The translations under genes and the position numbers were made by a program. This document shows, piece after piece, positions 11,333-23,397 of a stretch of DNA of 64,000 nt. Positions within the stretch are counted from its first letter, which is position 1. Each line of letters opens with the position of its first letter. The stretch is from Chrysopilus asiliformis (taxonomy: Eukaryota > Arthropoda > Insecta > Diptera > Rhagionidae): contig OZ035961.1 in NCBI GenBank assembly GCA_964034945.1, forward strand, positions 74,774,188-74,838,187, given 5' to 3'. The notes beneath the pieces were generated by a model. That model worked only from the letters and a program-made list of their open reading frames with translations. It did not search any database and had not been told where the DNA came from.

Positions 11333-12017
11333 TAAAATTTGTTTCAAATAATCAAAACATTTCAACAACATTTTTATTAACCTGTAATATGTATTATCGA
11401 TTAAAGTCAGTTTCTTTTATAAATTTGCAGAACAGGACGGGCTTGTCATAAGTTTTACTTTGATCGTAAAATACAAGCTGTTTTTTGATAAGTTAACCCA
11501 TTTTGGGCCATCGTTGCTTAATCGCATCAGTACCATTGAGCAACACTGACTTATTATTTTCACATAAGGGTCAAAGTTCTTGTTGCGAAAGCCAAGGCCT
11601 ATAGAAAATGGGTTGCATTAAATTTCCCATGATAAACTGTTTTCGTTTCATTAAAAAAGAACGAAAATACCGTTTGTTTAATTTTGAAAATGTACATTTG
11701 TAGAATTGGTATAAAAAGGGTCTAATCGATTTTTCCGGTTAATGAATGGAAGTTCTTGCACCTCAAACTTTAATATACTTAATTTTTTGGATGTTATAAA
11801 ATAGGAACTAAGGTTTGTACATCATACGTAATCACAACAGTATACATTGCCTGTTCTATTTGACCTACTGAATTCAGCGACTGTGAAGTGAAGACAATAA
11901 AGCTAACCACAAACGCAAATGAAGCACGACGCAATCTTTTCCTCATAGCTTTCCACAAGGTTTGATCCGTACATATTGGATTTGCCCACTCATGACCCAA
12001 TTTTGTTACTTTATATC
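11333..12017. other. Non-coding stretch, nothing recognised
   Basis: No TIR pair and no frame with family resemblance; AT-rich. Confidence 0.4.
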
Positions 12018-12152
12018 GAAAAAACGAAGCTTTTAAATATGTGACTGGATGTGATCAGGTGTATAAACCGACATTACATAGAAAATAAAATGTAATGTCG
12101 GTTTATACACCTGATCACATCCAGTCCCAGATTTGAAAGCTTCGTTTTTTTC
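12018..12152. repeat. Nearly perfect foldback of about 60-bp arms
   Basis: Left arm from GAAAAAACGAAGC (12018) through ...GACATTACA, 12-bp spacer, right arm TGTAATGTC... to GCTTCGTTTTTT (about 12152). The inner 40 bp (GATGTGATCAGGTG...) pair without mismatch; there is a small asymmetry near the base. It may be a tiny foldback transposon or a replication-derived palindrome; recent by its low divergence. Confidence 0.75.
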
Positions 12153-12364
12153 TAGGTTTTTTTTAAACATCGTTTTTTATTGTCAAACAATGAAAAAATC
12201 ACCATCACCTTTGGATGGAAACTAAATATTAAACTTCTTCACGAAATCATTACAAACGCGAAAGAGCGAGAACTTTTTTGTACCCACACTGTGCGGATGA
12301 ACGATCAATTTGGTTTGTTTCACGTTAACGCGTCGTCTACTCTTTATGTGTGTGGTGAGCTTAA

Positions 12365-13492
12365 TACCCCTATTACGTATCTCACCTCATCGTCACCGTC
12401 ACCTTCATTGGCACCTCACCCAAGTGACGATTTGGTATTACGTATATCACCTTTCTTCAAGCGACGCGTTATTTTGCGATAGTGTACGTTGATTTTCTTG
12501 CAGTTGGGGAAAATGAATTGTATATATGTAGTTGCTACAAAATCTTATTTTATAGAAACAAGTTTTGAAACGTCAAAGTTGATTAAGTTGTGAATTGCGA
12601 GTACCAAAATATCATTTTTTGAAACCGATTCAGAAGAAGAATCGGTTAATTTAGCTAAAATTAGGAAATCTATCCAGGACCACTAGAATCCATTGGATTT
12701 ACGTGACACAAAGTAAGAACATTTCATGAAAAAATGGATGGGATGATAAATCATTAATGGAGTTTTTTTTAGATTTGTAAGTGCATTCAGGCTTACAAAG
12801 AACGCTTTTTGTTGTCTGTTGGATGAAATCAAAGACAAATTCTCTCCGACTTTTCGAAGCACCTCAGTTCCTCCAATGCCGAAATTGTGTGCTGCATTAC
12901 ATTTCTTTGGAAGCGGAAGCTACCAACAAAACATTGGAGATGCCTTCAATTTGGGAATGTCTCAACCTCTAGTTTCCGTCACCATCACAGAAATTGTTTC
13001 AATATTTGAACAACATATGTGTCCAAAGTGGATAAGAGGAATACTGACGGACGTTGAAAGTGCTGAATCGAAGAGATTTTTTTGAAAAGTTCGGAATTCA
13101 TCAACCTTTGATGCAGTACTACCTCTCGCCATTCCAGGGCTTTCCTTCATAGCTTCCACCAAAGCGGCAAACTGAAGTTTAGTGGTACATTCGTGTTTCT
13201 CCTAAAAAATTTTGAAAATCAAAAGCAAATAATTGTGAATAAAATCATTTATCAACAGTTAGCCTGCCGTATAAACTAAAAACAATAATATCAAACAAAA
13301 TTTACCTGCGATTTGATGTTTCCATATTTCCGATATCGTTAAAGTTCAGCGCTCACCTTAAAAATACAAGTGAGACGTTTTGATACCTTACGTCGCTTGA
13401 GTCAACCATAGGTGAGATACCTAATACAGATTTCGTCACCCTCACTTTATTCGTCGCATGGTGACCCATAGGTGAGATACGTAATACGGGTA
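12365..13492. mobile_element. PIF/Harbinger transposon, internally decayed
   Basis: Termini TACCCCTATTACGTATCTCA and its inverse at 13492 are flanked by TAA at 12362-12364 and 13493-13495, the Harbinger TWA signature. A second subterminal repeat (TATTACGTATATCACC...CAAGCGACG) is also inverted at the other end. The interior carries the N-terminal part of a HARBI1-type transposase. At 1.1 kb it is a deleted derivative. Confidence 0.85.
12640..13120 (+). pseudogene. HARBI1-type transposase, N-terminal fragment
   Basis: Two exons are visible: one ending ...NPLDLRDTK before GTAAGAAC at 12713, and one from about 12772 reading FRLTKNAFCCLLDEIKDKF then ALHFFGSGSYQQNIGDAFNL. These match the Harbinger transposase N-terminal region ('RD..NP..L.D..F...FRL.K', 'AL.FF..GS.Q...GD.F..S....S'). 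A one-base frameshift near 13080 breaks it, and the DDE catalytic core is absent. Within the element it would be the nuclease gene; the MADF partner is not present here. Confidence 0.8.
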
Positions 13493-13495
13493 TAA

Positions 13496-15620
13496 GTGTC
13501 GCCAACGGTCTTGGAGTTGTACTCATCTATACAAGCCAAAGAGCGTATAAATAAAATCAAATTTTGCTAAACAAAAAAAAGCAGAAAAATCGCCCAGATT
13601 CTGGATATTTCTATTGAATTACTAATATTCGACGTGTTTTGTTGCATTTGTGTTCAATTCTTGCTAATACTAATTTTTATTTATTAAAAAGTGGTATATT
13701 TATAATATTATCCAAATATTGATAAAGTATGAAAAGGAAACGTAATTCCAGTCAACTCGGTTCGCATGACATTTATCATCTCGCAGATTTAATGTTTAAC
13801 AGAAAAACATTAAACTTTAAACCTGCGACATGATAAACAGAATTGAGGCCATATTTCAGTTAGATCATCTATATGTTTAGGATCTCGAATGTTTGAAATT
13901 TCTACCTACTCGTATTATCTGAATCTTCACCCAAAATTTTATGACAAAAATAATATGAGTAAATAATAGTATTAAATTCAAAAATGTGATTCTTATCTAG
14001 ATAATACAGTATAAAATTATATCATATATATATAATAAAAAGAAAAAATCTTTCCATAAATAAAATCTTCCACTTTATTGCCAAACAATCACTCAAAAAT
14101 GAATTAAAAAAGAATAAAATTATTCGACATGAAAAAACTAAAAAAATGTTTTTGAAAGGTAACCTTAAAGCTAACAAACAAATTAAACGGCATAAAAATC
14201 TTTTCGCTTGTTTCTTGGCTCTTATGCAGAGAAATATGCGACGTTAAAGCAACATATTTGAGCCATTATTATTTTGTACAACTTGTGACTTTTGAAATTT
14301 AGCTTATAAATGAAAGCAATCACAAATTTTGACTTCTTTAAATTTAATAGACAATTTTCGACTTTTAGTCAACTTTATTTCAAATCTTGAAATCGTCAAG
14401 TATTTATAAAAAAAAATTGCTCCCTTTCATCTCTCACTAGTGCCAAAAATCGCTGTTTTTTGATTTTTTTTTTCTGATTGTTTCTATAATTGAGTCGAAA
14501 ATAACTGTAATAAAAAATATGTAAATAAAATAATCAAAAATAACAAATTTCTTTAAAGTAAAAAAGTGAGTTTGTTTCTTAACATAATTTTATTAATTAA
14601 AAAAATTATAAATATATTGATTTGTTATTTATTATATTTAGACAGTTTCTTCATAATTAACGTTAAATATATTTTATAATAAATTAAAACCACATTAAAA
14701 CATCTAAATAAAATATGATTACATTTAGTTTACGTAAATGAAAATTTGTAAAACCAACCTCTCAATTGATCGATAATTATACCAGCTCTTTATTGTTGCT
14801 TTCTATGTAAATAGTAACTTTATTATTATTTTTTTGCCATTGATTTATTATTTTTTAAATAAAATTTATAAATTTTCACTTAAGTTTAAATATACATAAA
14901 CAGAAATAAAAAATTGTATTTATAGTTCTTATATATGATTGAATAGTAAATATATATGAGAAATAAAATTATTTTTACTGTAAAAATTAGTATTATTTGT
15001 CTATTTTAAATTTCTAAATCACATCATATCAGATATTTCGCAATTGTTTCTTGGTTCATGTTTTTTAACTTAATTGTGGTCAATAGAGGTTTGCAAAAAA
15101 ATAAAATCTCACCCTTGACGCATTGGAAAAGCAACTTTTCAATATTTCGCAAAATGTCTCTCTGAAAAACGTTTTTGCAAAAGGCTTTTCAGCATTTAAA
15201 AAAACATTGTCGCGCTAAACATATTATAAATGCCAAACACAATTTTTACTTAAACGCGTATTTGTTATCTTTTCACACAAGGCAAAAAAAGAATTCGAAG
15301 ATATGCACAATCAATAAAAGCTTTCTCTTTAACCTAAAATAAAATGACACTTTGCGAAATATCTCAAAACTGAGTTATATTTCACGAATCTAATAATCTT
15401 CTCCCATGGATATTCGTGAAATCGGAATTATTAATCAATGAAAAGCTTTAAAACAAGTTAAAATGATTTTTTTTATTAAAATCTCATAAAAAATAGTTTT
15501 TTAAATTTCGAAAACTGAGGCGGAATCATCTAAGTGACAAGTATGTGTAATTTAAAGCTATAATTTTGAAAACAGGTATCGCGTAAACTTAAAATTTTTG
15601 AGTTTCACACGAAAATAGAG
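13496..15620. other. Very AT-rich non-coding stretch
   Basis: Contains a small imperfect foldback at about 13776-13837 (TTATCATCTCGCAG / CTGCGACATGATAA with TTTAATGTT arms), long A/T tracts and nothing coding. Confidence 0.5.
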
Positions 15621-16351
15621 TATGGGGCCTATTGCGGTTATCGATATCTATTCGATCGACCATCGTTGGCCGGAACGATCGAAAAACAATTTGGTATTGC
15701 GTAAGGTTCATCGTTCAAGCAATCGCTATTGTGAATTTTTTTAGTGTTTGACGTTTGGGAATTCACATTGTTGAAGTTATTTTAATGTTTAAAAATGACT
15801 TCAACGCAGAAAATACAATATTAAGCTCCCTTAAAACATAGAGGAGGTGGATGACAATGGCGATATGAGCGAAATTACACCAGAAGACGGTTTTACAAAC
15901 CAACGTCAAGGCGAAAATATTAAACACCGAATGTTGAGTTCTTTGAATTGACCAATATTTCAAATCTATGTGAATAAAACAGTTTTTAAGTTCATTTTTT
16001 ATTTAAATTATTTTTATACCACTTTGGTCTTATTTATCTTCATTTTTTCAACCAATTTTTATATTGGATTTTTGATCGAAGTTTTGATCAAGATATTCCT
16101 CATTAATAATTTCCTAATGTGTATAAATACTTCCATTTTATTATTAGCCTCTAATTTTGATAAAAAAAAGTAATTGCAATACTTCACCGATCGCTAACTT
16201 GACATAAACTTCACCGAACGATCAAACAAATGTCATCGTTCCCAACTGAACGATTTTATCGTTCACGAACGATAAAATCGATGATCACAATACCGATTTT
16301 TCGATTTGACATTTCAACGATCGATTGACGAAGCTCACAATAGGGGCCTAT
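15621..16351. mobile_element. TIR element (family D) rich in ATCGAT/AACGATCG
   Basis: Ends GGGGCCTATTGCGGTTATCG (left) and CACAATAGGGGCCTA (right) are inverted; both subterminal arms carry repeated CGATCGTT/AACGATCG motifs. TAT flanks both ends. No recognisable protein. A second left end follows immediately at 16374. Confidence 0.65.
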
Positions 16352-16373
16352 GTAAATTATTTCGTTTAACTTC

Positions 16374-16545
16374 GGAGCCTATCGCGGTTATCGATAGCGA
16401 TTCCATCGACTATTGTTGATCGGAACGCTCGAGAAAAATTTTGATATTGTGTAAGGTTGATCGTACAAGCAATCAAAAAGGATCGCATCGTTTTTTTAAG
16501 TTCTGACGTTTGGGGATCCACATGGTTGAGGTTATTGCATTTAAC
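16374..16545 (+). mobile_element. Left-end fragment of a second family D element
   Basis: GGAGCCTATCGCGGTTATCG and following 160 bp align with 15624-15795 of the neighbouring copy (shared GACGTTTGGG and GTTGAGGTTATT markers), then similarity ends. It may be a truncated tandem insertion. Confidence 0.6.
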
Positions 16546-17160
16546 CGGCATTTAAAGTGTGTTTGAAAAAATCATGATATGTGGTTTTATCACATATAAT
16601 TATTATGTGGCCTCCAACAAGGGTTGCCAGTTTAGGCAATTTATATCGAATTGGGCTATCTTTTCCGTGATTTTACGACAATCTTTTTGGATAAGTCGCA
16701 AATCGGACGATTTGAAAAAATCGATTGGGCTATCTTTGAAAATTTTTATTACTTCCAGGGATACGTCTTATAGAATAAATCATATAGCTTCTTGTTCTGT
16801 AACGTTTTCTGTAAATCCTCGTGTCTGAACAAAGATTAAAGTTTAAACAGAAAAATGTGAAACAATGAAAAGAACTAAAGAATCAAGACATGGCCAGCTT
16901 ATAGTTTTGATTGCTGAAAGCGTTCTTCCTACAGTCTTATGGGCAAATATTCTACTTGTTCTTGTACTAGATCTACATTTAATTTTATATACATTTAATT
17001 TAGAGTCTGATGTTTTGAATATACATCTTTGCATTCTATGCAATGTTTTATTTAGTTCTCTTGTAATAGTATTAACAATAGTCATGAAAGGAATTTATTA
17101 AATATCAAATCTCAAACATTGCACAAAATTTTAAAAACCCAAAACTATAATAAATTGTAT
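16546..17160. other. Unassigned sequence
   Basis: Two modest open frames (16559-16828 and 16865-17101, +) are AT-rich and hydrophobic with no family resemblance; I regard them as chance. Confidence 0.4.
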
Positions 17161-17350
17161 TCAAATCAAAGAAGGTGACTTTGTCATGGTACGTAATATT
17201 GTATCGACTCTAGGAGTAAATAAAAAATTATTGCCCAAATACCTATAGTGGGCCTTATGTCATTAGTAAAGTTTTGGACAACGACAGATACCTAATTAGC
17301 GACATTGAAGGGTAGGAATTGACTAGAATACCGTATAAAGGTATATGTTC
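17161..17350 (+). pseudogene. Ty3/gypsy-type integrase C-terminal (GPY/F) remnant
   Basis: Reads EGDFVMVRNI...NKKLLPKY, then after a frameshift GPYVISKVLDNDRYLISDIEG and, past a stop, ...RIPYKG. The 'GD.V.V.N....P....KY.GPY.I..VL..DRY.V.D.EG' pattern is the chromo/GPY-type end of gypsy-like integrases, which binds DNA during integration. Broken by at least one frameshift and one stop. Confidence 0.72.
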
Positions 17351-17772
17351 TGTAGGGAATAATCAAAAGCGAAAAAACCATATATGAAAAGAAAGATGTC
17401 ACTCCCAAAACTTATTTAAAACATCTTAATGATAAGAATAAAAGTTACGATCAACATTACTAAATCTTAAAATGAACGTAGTTTTATTTTAGCTTACGAA
17501 AAAATTTCTTTACACCTCTTCACTCAATGCATGCAATATATAAATGATACACCCTATCTATGCAATGGATTGAAATGCAGCACAAACTCAAACAACGGCG
17601 GCCAGCTCTTTTGTTTACTTTCTGCTGGGTTTTCAGGTTCCGAAAGCACAAATTTTATTATAATAATTTAAAATCGATTAACCATGGCCAAACGCAAATT
17701 GTTAATATGTCTGGTACAGGAATGCGCCAAAAATTCTTTAGATAAATAAATATGCACATTTTGTGGAACTTA

Positions 17773-17941
17773 TTGTTGGCGGTACTTGGGAATAGTGGTA
17801 GTTGGCAACACTGGAGAAGTGGAACGGATGGTAGCCCAAGACTGGATAGGCAGTCTGTCTTAAGTAATAAAGAATCGTGTGTTATTTAATCCATCTTTTG
17901 TTTGATTTGTTCCAATCTTGGTTGTTCATGCAGTTGTAACA
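17773..17941 (+). repeat. Putative LTR between integrase and gag remnants
   Basis: The 3' boundary is well supported: ...GTTGTAACA ends at 17941 and is followed by TGGCGACGAGGATT, a primer-binding-site-like sequence, then gag. An AATAAA is at about 17863. The 5' boundary (TGTTGGCGG at 17773) is a guess from the TG dinucleotide; the LTR could extend further left. Confidence 0.4.
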
Positions 17942-18012
17942 ATTGGCGACGAGGATTTAGGCTTATCACGTCAAAATAAACTTAATTTGGTTGGATTGCA
18001 AAATTAAAAGTC

Positions 18013-18273
18013 ATGGCAGACGACCGGGTGAAAACATTTCTCGAGCAGATGAATCTCCAAAAAGAAGAAAACTCGCGAAGGGAAAATATATTCCAGGAAC
18101 AAATAGTGCAACAGCAACAGCAGATACAAGAATTAATCGCAAAAATTGGACAAATTCCTGGCAGCTCAGGCATCGAACAGAGAATGGAGAGTCTGGCAAA
18201 CAGCATGCACATTTTTCACTATGATCCCGAATCGGGATTTACATTCGAAAATTGGTATCGTCTCTACAAATAA
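18013..18273 (+). pseudogene. Gypsy-type gag, N-terminal fragment
   Basis: The frame starts at ATG 18013 soon after the primer-binding site, has a Gln/Glu-rich helical stretch (residues about 10-45), and ends FHYDPESGFTFENWYRLYK-stop. 'F.YDPE.G.TFE.WY.RY' is a recurrent gag motif of Ty3/gypsy elements. The remainder of gag is missing because the sequence passes straight into P-element-like DNA. Confidence 0.65.
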
Positions 18274-18284
18274 TTATGTAAATT

Positions 18285-20980
18285 TTTTAGAAAAGAAGTT
18301 TGGCTAAATTCTTTCAATCGGCTTTATTTTCTGCAGAGTGAATCAATGAGATGTTATCGTGTTTGCGATCTTCACTTTGACAAAACGATGTTTTGTGCAC
18401 CGAATCGTTTGAAGAGGAAAACTTTCCCTATTATTTCTATTAGTTGTCCACGATAATCGATGTAAGTTCGCTTCACTATCTTTTTCCTGCTGCTCCTTGC
18501 AAGTATACACATATATGTAATGAACATAAGCAGTAAAACACAGCAAAATCTTATTCTATTTATTTTTTTACTTTTGAAAATTCGTCTTCTGAATACTTTA
18601 TGTAAACGGAATCGAATGCCGCAGACCTCAAATGAGCAAATATTGTCTGCGGATTTTCCTATTTGTGATACATCAGAAAAAATTACCAAAAATGACCCAG
18701 ACTTGAATAAGCCTTGTACCAGTGTGCAGGCGCAATTGATGGACGGCCAGATTCATCAGTCAGCAACAAAAGATTCCTGGTCTCAAACGGAAGACTATTT
18801 TGGAAAATTATTAAACAAGAAAGGTGTTATCAAAAACCAAAAAAAAAACGATTGTTAAGATGAAGAAACATGTGAAAAGATTACAGGATAAAAATTCGCC
18901 GGAGTACAAAAAACAATTCCTTAATCAGTGGAAGACATCATTTAACAATGACTTTGCCATATTGATAGAAAACCAATTGAAAAATCAAAACAGACAGCCA
19001 ATATCTCGAAGTTTTAAGCCTAAACCACAATTATTTAGTTCTGGCATCTAGTAATTGTCACCGCGTCTAAAAGTAAAGACTGAGCCTACTCTACGCGGCA
19101 CGGACGCGGCAACGCGTCTAAAGAACGCGCAATTATACATTTACTCATATAAATGCGTAGTTTTTACTTTCACCGCGTGGGTGCCGCACGCACGCACGCG
19201 TAATTGTGGTTTAGGCTTTAGCCTAGATATAAAACGATTCGCCCTTTCAATATATTTTTTATCTCCAAATGGGTATAACTATTTGTCAAAGATAATGAAC
19301 CTTCCTTCTTATAGAAGTCTAACTAAATTGACGACAAATTGGTCCTCATCACCTGGCTTCAAGGACCTTTATTTTAAAGCGCAACAACTTAAAATTGAAA
19401 ATCAACTTGATTTAGCCAAGCATTGCACAATTTGTCTAGATGTAATGTCAATAAAGCGACATTTATTTTATGATCGAGCATTTAGTACAATTGTTGGCTT
19501 AGCTGACAATGGAACAGTAAAAAACATTCCTACAAAATATGCTTTAGTGGTAATGGCAGCAATTAGGATATTTATTTTGTGAAACCGCCTGTAATGCTTC
19601 AGATGTCAAATTGATTTTATTTGATGCTATAGCACGGTTATTGGTGTAATACCTTACGCCGTCATTTCTGACCAAGGAAGTAACTTTTCGTCGTTATTTA
19701 AAAGTTTGGGAATGACAGAAGACAGTCCAGTATTCTCTGCCCATGGACATAACTTATGTTACTTATTTGATCCACCACATCTGATTAAATCCGTACGAAA
19801 TAATTTACTGAAATATGATTTGGTTTTTGACAACAAAAAAGTGGTGTGGACTGTCATCAGAGAATTTTTCTGACTGTAATCAGAGAATTTTTCGAATGGG
19901 ATTCAAGCAACAATTTCAGGATGGTTCCGAAAATAACTCGCGCTCGCATAAGTCCTGATGCATTCCAAAAAATGAAGGTAAAATAAGCTACGCAAATATT
20001 CCGTAAGACTTTGTCTTCATACATATTCTACCGGCAAAAACTCTAACAAAAGCGTTATAGCAACAGCTGAATTTATTGAAAAAATGGACACGCTTTTCCA
20101 TATGTTTAACTCTAGCAAATATAAGGAGTATAAAGTTATGAAAAGCCCATTTCCGGGATCTGAAATCCAGATGAAATTCTCAAATGATTTCAACGATTAC
20201 TTCAAAAAAATTAAGTACTTGCCATGGACAAAAAGCCACGGGAAAAATTCAATGCTTTAGAGGATGGATTTCAACAATAAATAGTTTAACAAATAACAAA
20301 ATATGGAATGAATTGAAACAAGTTTCTTTTGAATTCATCTTTACTAGAGGATAGTCTGGAGAACTTTTTTGGTGTCATACGAAAACAGGGCGGTAATTCA
20401 AAAAATCCAACGCCGATTCAATTTTCGAGGGCATTCAAGAAATTATTTAGTGCAAAATACCTGGAAGATATCACGACAGGCAATTGTGAGCCACAAAAAT
20501 CATTAAATTTAAATAGTAATGTGGTACTAGATGCGGAAATAGAAAAAAAATCAATATGTTCACTTGGTATGCCAAATGATATAAAGAGAATGCAAATCGG
20601 CGAACAAAATGCGTTCACATATTTTATTGGATATCTCATGAAAAAATCCGATGAGCATCACAATATAGTTTAGAAGGAACTTGCATTAGTTTTAAAGAAT
20701 ACGAGAACTGTAGATTAAACGTTCCTCCAACCGCGTTAATTCAGTATGTTGAAATACTTGAAAATAAATTTTGTACATATTTTAATACATATTTGACTGA
20801 AAACAAATAGGACGAAAAAATCTATAAAGAATTAGAAAAAAATCCACACTATGAATGCTGTCCCTTATTTAATGAGGAATATTTTGTTAAGCTTTTCATA
20901 CGTGTAAGAAAATTTTTTATATTCTTAAATTTTTTAATATGGAGCTCAAAGAAAAAAGCGGGCGTGATAAACTACTAAGT
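18285..20980 (+). pseudogene. P-element-type THAP transposase, degenerate
   Basis: Pieces in order: second half of a THAP zinc finger (18297-18456: W..., then CDLHF, then RLKRKTFP); a linker with PCTSVQAQ (about 18600-18850); SPNGYNYL...LPS and the following P-type core (about 19215-19580); DQGSNFSSLF and FDPPHLIKSVRNN (about 19660-19805); SLENFFGVIRKQGG.SKNPTP (about 20340-20415), the hallmark near the P C-terminus; and a last fragment to about 20980. P transposases use GTP as cofactor to cut P elements. The first Cys pair of the THAP finger is missing, and many frameshifts and stops split the gene. A 141-bp MITE sits inside it. Confidence 0.8.
19059..19199. mobile_element. Short GC-rich MITE inside the P-type transposase
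   Basis: 141 bp flanked by an exact 8-bp repeat GTAATTGT (19051-19058 and 19200-19207), the hAT target-site size. Arms are imperfectly inverted (CACCGCG.CTAAAAGTAAAGAC against CACGCGGTGAAAGTAAAAAC). Much more GC-rich than its host. Removing it and one repeat leaves continuous P-type coding sequence around it. Confidence 0.6.
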
Positions 20981-21783
20981 GTCAGCCACTTGTAGAATAT
21001 AACATGCAATGAATTGTGTTAATATTTTGAATTATTATTTTTTATTGTTGAATTTAAATTTAGTTGATGGCGGATAGGCCTCAAGGGGAAAACCAGCCAT
21101 CTAAAAAAATGGTTAACGTGTCTGATTGTAGTACCTCTCTGCGAAAGTAATTTTTTTTTATTGCAAATACTCCTCTGTAGTATTTAATTTTTGCGTCGTT
21201 TAAAAAATATTACCTTGCAGAAGGTGGTAAGGAAAACTACATTTTGCTTTAAGTACATAATAAAAAATAAATCAAAATGAGAAAATTAGAGATATTTTTT
21301 GTAGGTGTGGCAGCACCAAACTTGTTTTCGATAATAACACAAAAGTATTTTGTGTCAGTACGTCACGAAAAAGACAGATATTTTGTTAGTCGGTTATACT
21401 CTTGGAAAGTCAAAACGGTTGTGGTATGCCAGTGGGACATTTACCTTATCAAGAGACTTTGTCTCGAAAAATCAACAACCCGAGAGGAAATCAACACCTA
21501 GAGGAAATCAACACCTGAAAAAAAAAAACAAAAAAAGAGGCGGCAGGCGTAAAAAACTTGCGAAGGAGTTGGCGAAATACAAAAAGTTAACAGAAATAGT
21601 GATTACACCCGAAGAAAGGGACAAATATATTCTAAAAAATGGAATCAAGAAAAAAAAATTTTTTTTTTGAATTTTAAAACAAAAATATAGTAACCTATTT
21701 TCAAAATAAGGAAAATTGTTTGTATTTTATGATATGGGTAAAATTCAGTTGAAACAGGTAGAAAATACCGGTGAAGTAGTTAA
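20981..21783. other. Unassigned; short basic reading frames
   Basis: Two overlapping + frames (21277-21501 and 21350-21670). The second ends in a Lys/Arg-rich stretch (KKKNKKRGGRRKKLAKELAK). I do not recognise either; A-rich runs make this composition unreliable as evidence. Confidence 0.35.
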
Positions 21784-23397
21784 TCACCCTTGTTCTGAGA
21801 TACGGCGTTAGTCCGCTAAACTTAACGCATTCGATTCGATTCGCTACGCGATCTGTGTTCTGAAAAACGGCGTTTGCTGTTTAAAAATACGGCAAACATC
21901 GCATGCAAACGCAGTGTCAAAAATCAGCTGGTTGTATTCAGTGTTGTGCCGCGTAGTCTACGTGATGTAGACTACACCATTGTCTACGCGTAGACTATTA
22001 CTGTAGACAATGGTCTATTCTCTACGCGTAGACAATGTAGACAATCAATAAAATAAAGGATAGCTGATTTAGTTTAAAAATCTCATTTTCTTCAATTAAT
22101 TTTAACATAATAAAGCACAATTTCCAAGAAGCAATCGCCAAATGCTGTGCATGAGAACTTCGGAGCAAACTTTAGTGGCAATTCTAATTCTTTTCATGCA
22201 ATCTAAGCGGTTTTTTTTTAATTTTTGCAATTGAAATCACATTGAATTCCAAAATCTTTTTGCTTTACACATTTTTCAATATAACATACTGTTTGTTTAA
22301 AAAACTGATTCATTTGTATGGGGTGGCTTTGCTCATTTAAGAATATCTGTTTAATTTGTTCGAAAAACACGTTTGTTTCTAGTCTTTAGCTTAATTCTGT
22401 TGAGAGTTGTCGTATTTACAGATAAACGGAAATCTATACGGAAGTAATTCAAATCAAATAAAGTAAATCAAATACCCCTAGTGGAGTTATAGAAAAAAAT
22501 ATCAAAAATAAAAACTACCAAAACTAATTCAAGAATTTATTTTTGCGCTTATATGTATTATACATAAATCAATCTTAATCAGAATCATTGCCTTCTTCAT
22601 AATATAAATTATCATTTATTCGCCAAGAATAATAAATATGGTGTAGTTTTTTAGACCTATCAAAGGTCAGTCGATTTCGGCTTTGACAATATATGACTCA
22701 CTGATGACTTTGTTTTGACAGATATGAGAAAGTCTACATTGTCTACGCAAAGTCGACATTGTCTACGCCAATGTCTACATTGTCTACCCCAAATCGATTG
22801 TCTACGCTATTGTCTACACTAAAGTGTAGACAATTAAAGTCTACGCGTAGAGGAACAACACTGGTTGTATTTATTTCTTGGTTATGCAAGTAAAAACGTT
22901 TGATTGAAGTTTGAAAATGGATTTAACACTCCCAATATATTTGTTAATGAGGCAGGACGACGTAAATTCTCTGAAAAACCAAAGAAGGTTATTGAGAGAT
23001 TCTTCGAACGAAATGAAGTTAAGTGAAGACTCGTAATTATACTTTCATTTTGTCGATTAATAGGTTGAATTGTGAAGTATTAGTTGAACTTTGAGTTCCC
23101 CTCCTATTTGAATAAAACACTATTACTCGTGATTCATAAAATTGAAAAAATATTTGCCCAACTTGCATTTTGTCAATCACAGCCAACACCAAACGCGAGA
23201 AAACTCAAGTGAGCAATTTAATCTCAAATATCAGCGAATCTCAGAACAACGAAAATCGAATCGAATCGAATGCGTTGCTTCGCGTTCAACTCAAGTTGGT
23301 CACTGCGTATTTAAGAACAACGAAAATGGGATATCGAGTACTGATCGAGTACATATCGAACAAACTAACGTAACGCCGTATCTCAGAACAAGGGTGA
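21784..23397. mobile_element. Harbinger-like element with perfect 27-bp TIRs
   Basis: Arms at 21784-21810 and 23371-23397 are exact inverse repeats beginning TCACCCTTGTTCTGAGATAC. Inside, after the nested hAT MITE, a fragment at about 22960-23030 reads RRLLRDSSNEMKLSED, resembling the 'RR.LRD..NP..L.D' start of HARBI1-type transposases. A clean TSD is not visible. Size without the nested element is about 0.68 kb. Confidence 0.7.
21939..22863. mobile_element. hAT MITE built of GTCTAC repeats
   Basis: Ends CAGTGTTGTGCC and GGAACAACACTG, flanked by an exact 8-bp repeat GTTGTATT (21931-21938 and 22864-22871), which is diagnostic of hAT. Both subterminal regions contain many copies of a motif around TTGTCTACGC or ATTGTCTAC. 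The middle (22100-22680) is AT-rich and non-coding. Nested in the Harbinger element. Confidence 0.88.

Noticed and set aside
12962..13162. 66-codon minus frame inside the Harbinger element
   Set aside because: Opposite the HARBI1 fragment, no motif.
18372..18689. 105-codon minus frame
   Set aside because: Antisense of the P-type THAP remnant, whose motifs are on the + strand.
21784..23397. TTAA (piggyBac) target site for this element
   Set aside because: Left flank GTTAA and right flank ATAAC do not give a direct TTAA repeat; the RRLLRD remnant points to Harbinger instead.
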